DNA from: Hymenobacter monticola
GTDB lineage: Bacteria; Bacteroidota; Bacteroidia; Cytophagales; Hymenobacteraceae
Assembly: GCF_022811645.1 (NCBI RefSeq)
Contig: NZ_CP094534.1
Coordinates: 3,782,001-3,846,000 of the forward strand
Length of the DNA stretch: 64,000 nt
Reading direction: 5' to 3'
Both the position numbers and the translations under genes were made by a program. The notes under the pieces were generated by a model. The model was not told where the DNA came from. It saw only the letters and a program-made list of their open reading frames with translations, and ran no database searches. Below are positions 63,253-64,000 of the stretch, one piece after another. Positions within the stretch are counted from its first letter, which is position 1. The number at the start of each line of letters is the position of its first letter.

Positions 63253-64000
63253 CTACATTACTTTCAATAGTCTCATTCTGTCCAAGTATTTGACTTGGTA
63301 TTCAAGTAGCTCGTCATATGTTAATAGGTTGATGTGCAAAGCTCCCATTTGCCGCATCCTTTTAGTTAGATTGTACAGGTTGCTGTCTTTATCAGCAGAC
63401 CTTCCAATGAGAAGGTTGTACTCAACATTTGATGGAATAAACCCAAAAACTGCTTTGAGCTTTTTGTGGTACTCTTCGCTTTCGATATAATCCTTGTAGT
63501 CATTAACTTGAAAAATATGACTCATCAATGAGCCATATGGGCCTGGATGAAATTTAGTCTTCTTGATGAATCTTTCATTAGGTAGTTTTACTTCCAATAT
63601 ACTTAAATCTGTGAGTTGACTAAAATTTGGGCTTAACGAATAGTCTGGTTCGTAAAAATTCTTTTTATTGTAGTGAAGTTTGGCTTCGTACCAGTGGTTG
63701 TTGTAGTTGTCTCTTTTAATTAAAAAAAGATTTTCGTTGAAAATCTTATGAAATTCTTTTTCTTCTTTATCTTTCTTGTCAAGTCTTGTCGCCCTTTTTA
63801 GTTCCTTAATGTACTTGTCGATACCAAGTTCAATTTGCTTTTCATTTAAATTAAGCCAGTCGTAATTCAGCTTGCGAGGAAAGGATTTGAAATTTCTTGA
63901 CAAAATATTGGTTTCTACTCTAAGCTTGCGGTCAGAGGAAAAGTAGTAGGTATAATCAATCTTTCCGGAGTTGAATTTAACACCAAGATTATCTAGCTCG
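63253..64000 (-). CDS. Shedu (DUF4263) anti-phage nuclease, N-terminus cut by window edge
   Basis: Coding continues off the right edge; about 248 residues are visible, ending at 63253. The DUF4263/Shedu pattern is clear: KEFHKIFNENLFLI, YEPDYSLSPN and SILEVKLPN (the D...E-x-K nuclease motif), then PYGSLMSHIFQVNDYKDYI and YNLLIGRS. Shedu nucleases protect against phage. The gene is strongly AT-rich compared with its GC-rich neighbours, a sign of transfer. The domains before ELDNLGVKFNSG are outside the window. Confidence 0.88.
   Translation of the reverse strand, partial: ELDNLGVKFNSGKIDYTYYFSSDRKLRVETNILSRNFKSFPRKLNYDWLNLNEKQIELGIDKYIKELKRATRLDKKDKEEKEFHKIFNENLFLIKRDNYNNHWYEAKLHYNKKNFYEPDYSLSPNFSQLTDLSILEVKLPNERFIKKTKFHPGPYGSLMSHIFQVNDYKDYIESEEYHKKLKAVFGFIPSNVEYNLLIGRSADKDSNLYNLTKRMRQMGALHINLLTYDELLEYQVKYLDRMRLLKVM

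Overview
The window looks like a chromosomal stretch of a high-GC Bacteroidota, most likely Hymenobacter or a close relative. This rests on protein style and signals, not on a search. Supporting signs are type IX secretion sorting domains (type A at 22.5 and 35.2 kb, type B/CHU_C at 30.9 kb), promoters of the TTTG-N18/19-TAnnTTTG kind, few Shine-Dalgarno sequences, many secreted peptidases, and families common in Bacteroidota (DUF4920, DUF4112, ABC-permease/M1-peptidase fusion, S74 tail-fibre-domain protein). No rRNA, tRNA, CRISPR array, transposase or phage structural gene was seen.

Layout. 0-10 kb: cut-off AraC regulator, secreted S74-domain protein, DUF4112 membrane protein, M14 carboxypeptidase, DoxX protein, SurE, and a response regulator/histidine kinase/small membrane protein operon. 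10-16.3 kb: tightly packed plus-strand run of five exported proteins (histidine phosphatase, DUF3298-like, M28 peptidase, S8 subtilase, beta-barrel). 16-24.9 kb: lipoprotein, DUF4920, LigA, a 13-repeat T9SS surface protein, polysaccharide deacetylase, DapA. 24.9-36.7 kb: HMG-CoA-lyase/LutA-like/O-antigen-ligase-like operon, M23 peptidase, two overlapping small unknown genes, an orphan cytochrome oxidase subunit III, T9SS type B protein, M1 peptidase, unknown protein, DUF2147. 36.95-37.32 kb: a gene-free, promoter-led, strongly folded segment carrying a 23-codon reading frame behind a perfect Shine-Dalgarno. 37.3-49 kb: NlpC/P60 hydrolase with a histone-like tail, M61 peptidase, Kup, membrane protein plus FKBP, a 45-residue peptide gene, ABC ATPase and 1226-residue permease/M1 fusion. 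49-60.5 kb: pseudouridine synthase, methyltransferase, deacetylase, OmpA protein, adenylate cyclase, acyl-CoA synthetase, MFS transporter, beta-barrel, possible phosphodiester glycosidase, histidine phosphatase.

The right end (60.6-64 kb) differs. It holds a two-gene toxin-antitoxin-like pair, a Fic protein with its own inhibitory motif, a 42-residue membrane peptide, and an AT-rich, right-truncated Shedu (DUF4263) nuclease. Each unit is separated from the next by a copy of the same GC-rich repeat (60622, 61320/61386, 62641, 63143), all in one orientation. It reads as a repeat-delimited accessory or defence cassette array.

Several families of dispersed inverted repeats (arms 24-38 bp) sit at 3' ends of genes. 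At least two supply the stop codon of the adjacent gene, and three lie where a naive start call would translate into them, so starts for the M14 peptidase, histidine kinase and 15.4-kb barrel were reconsidered.
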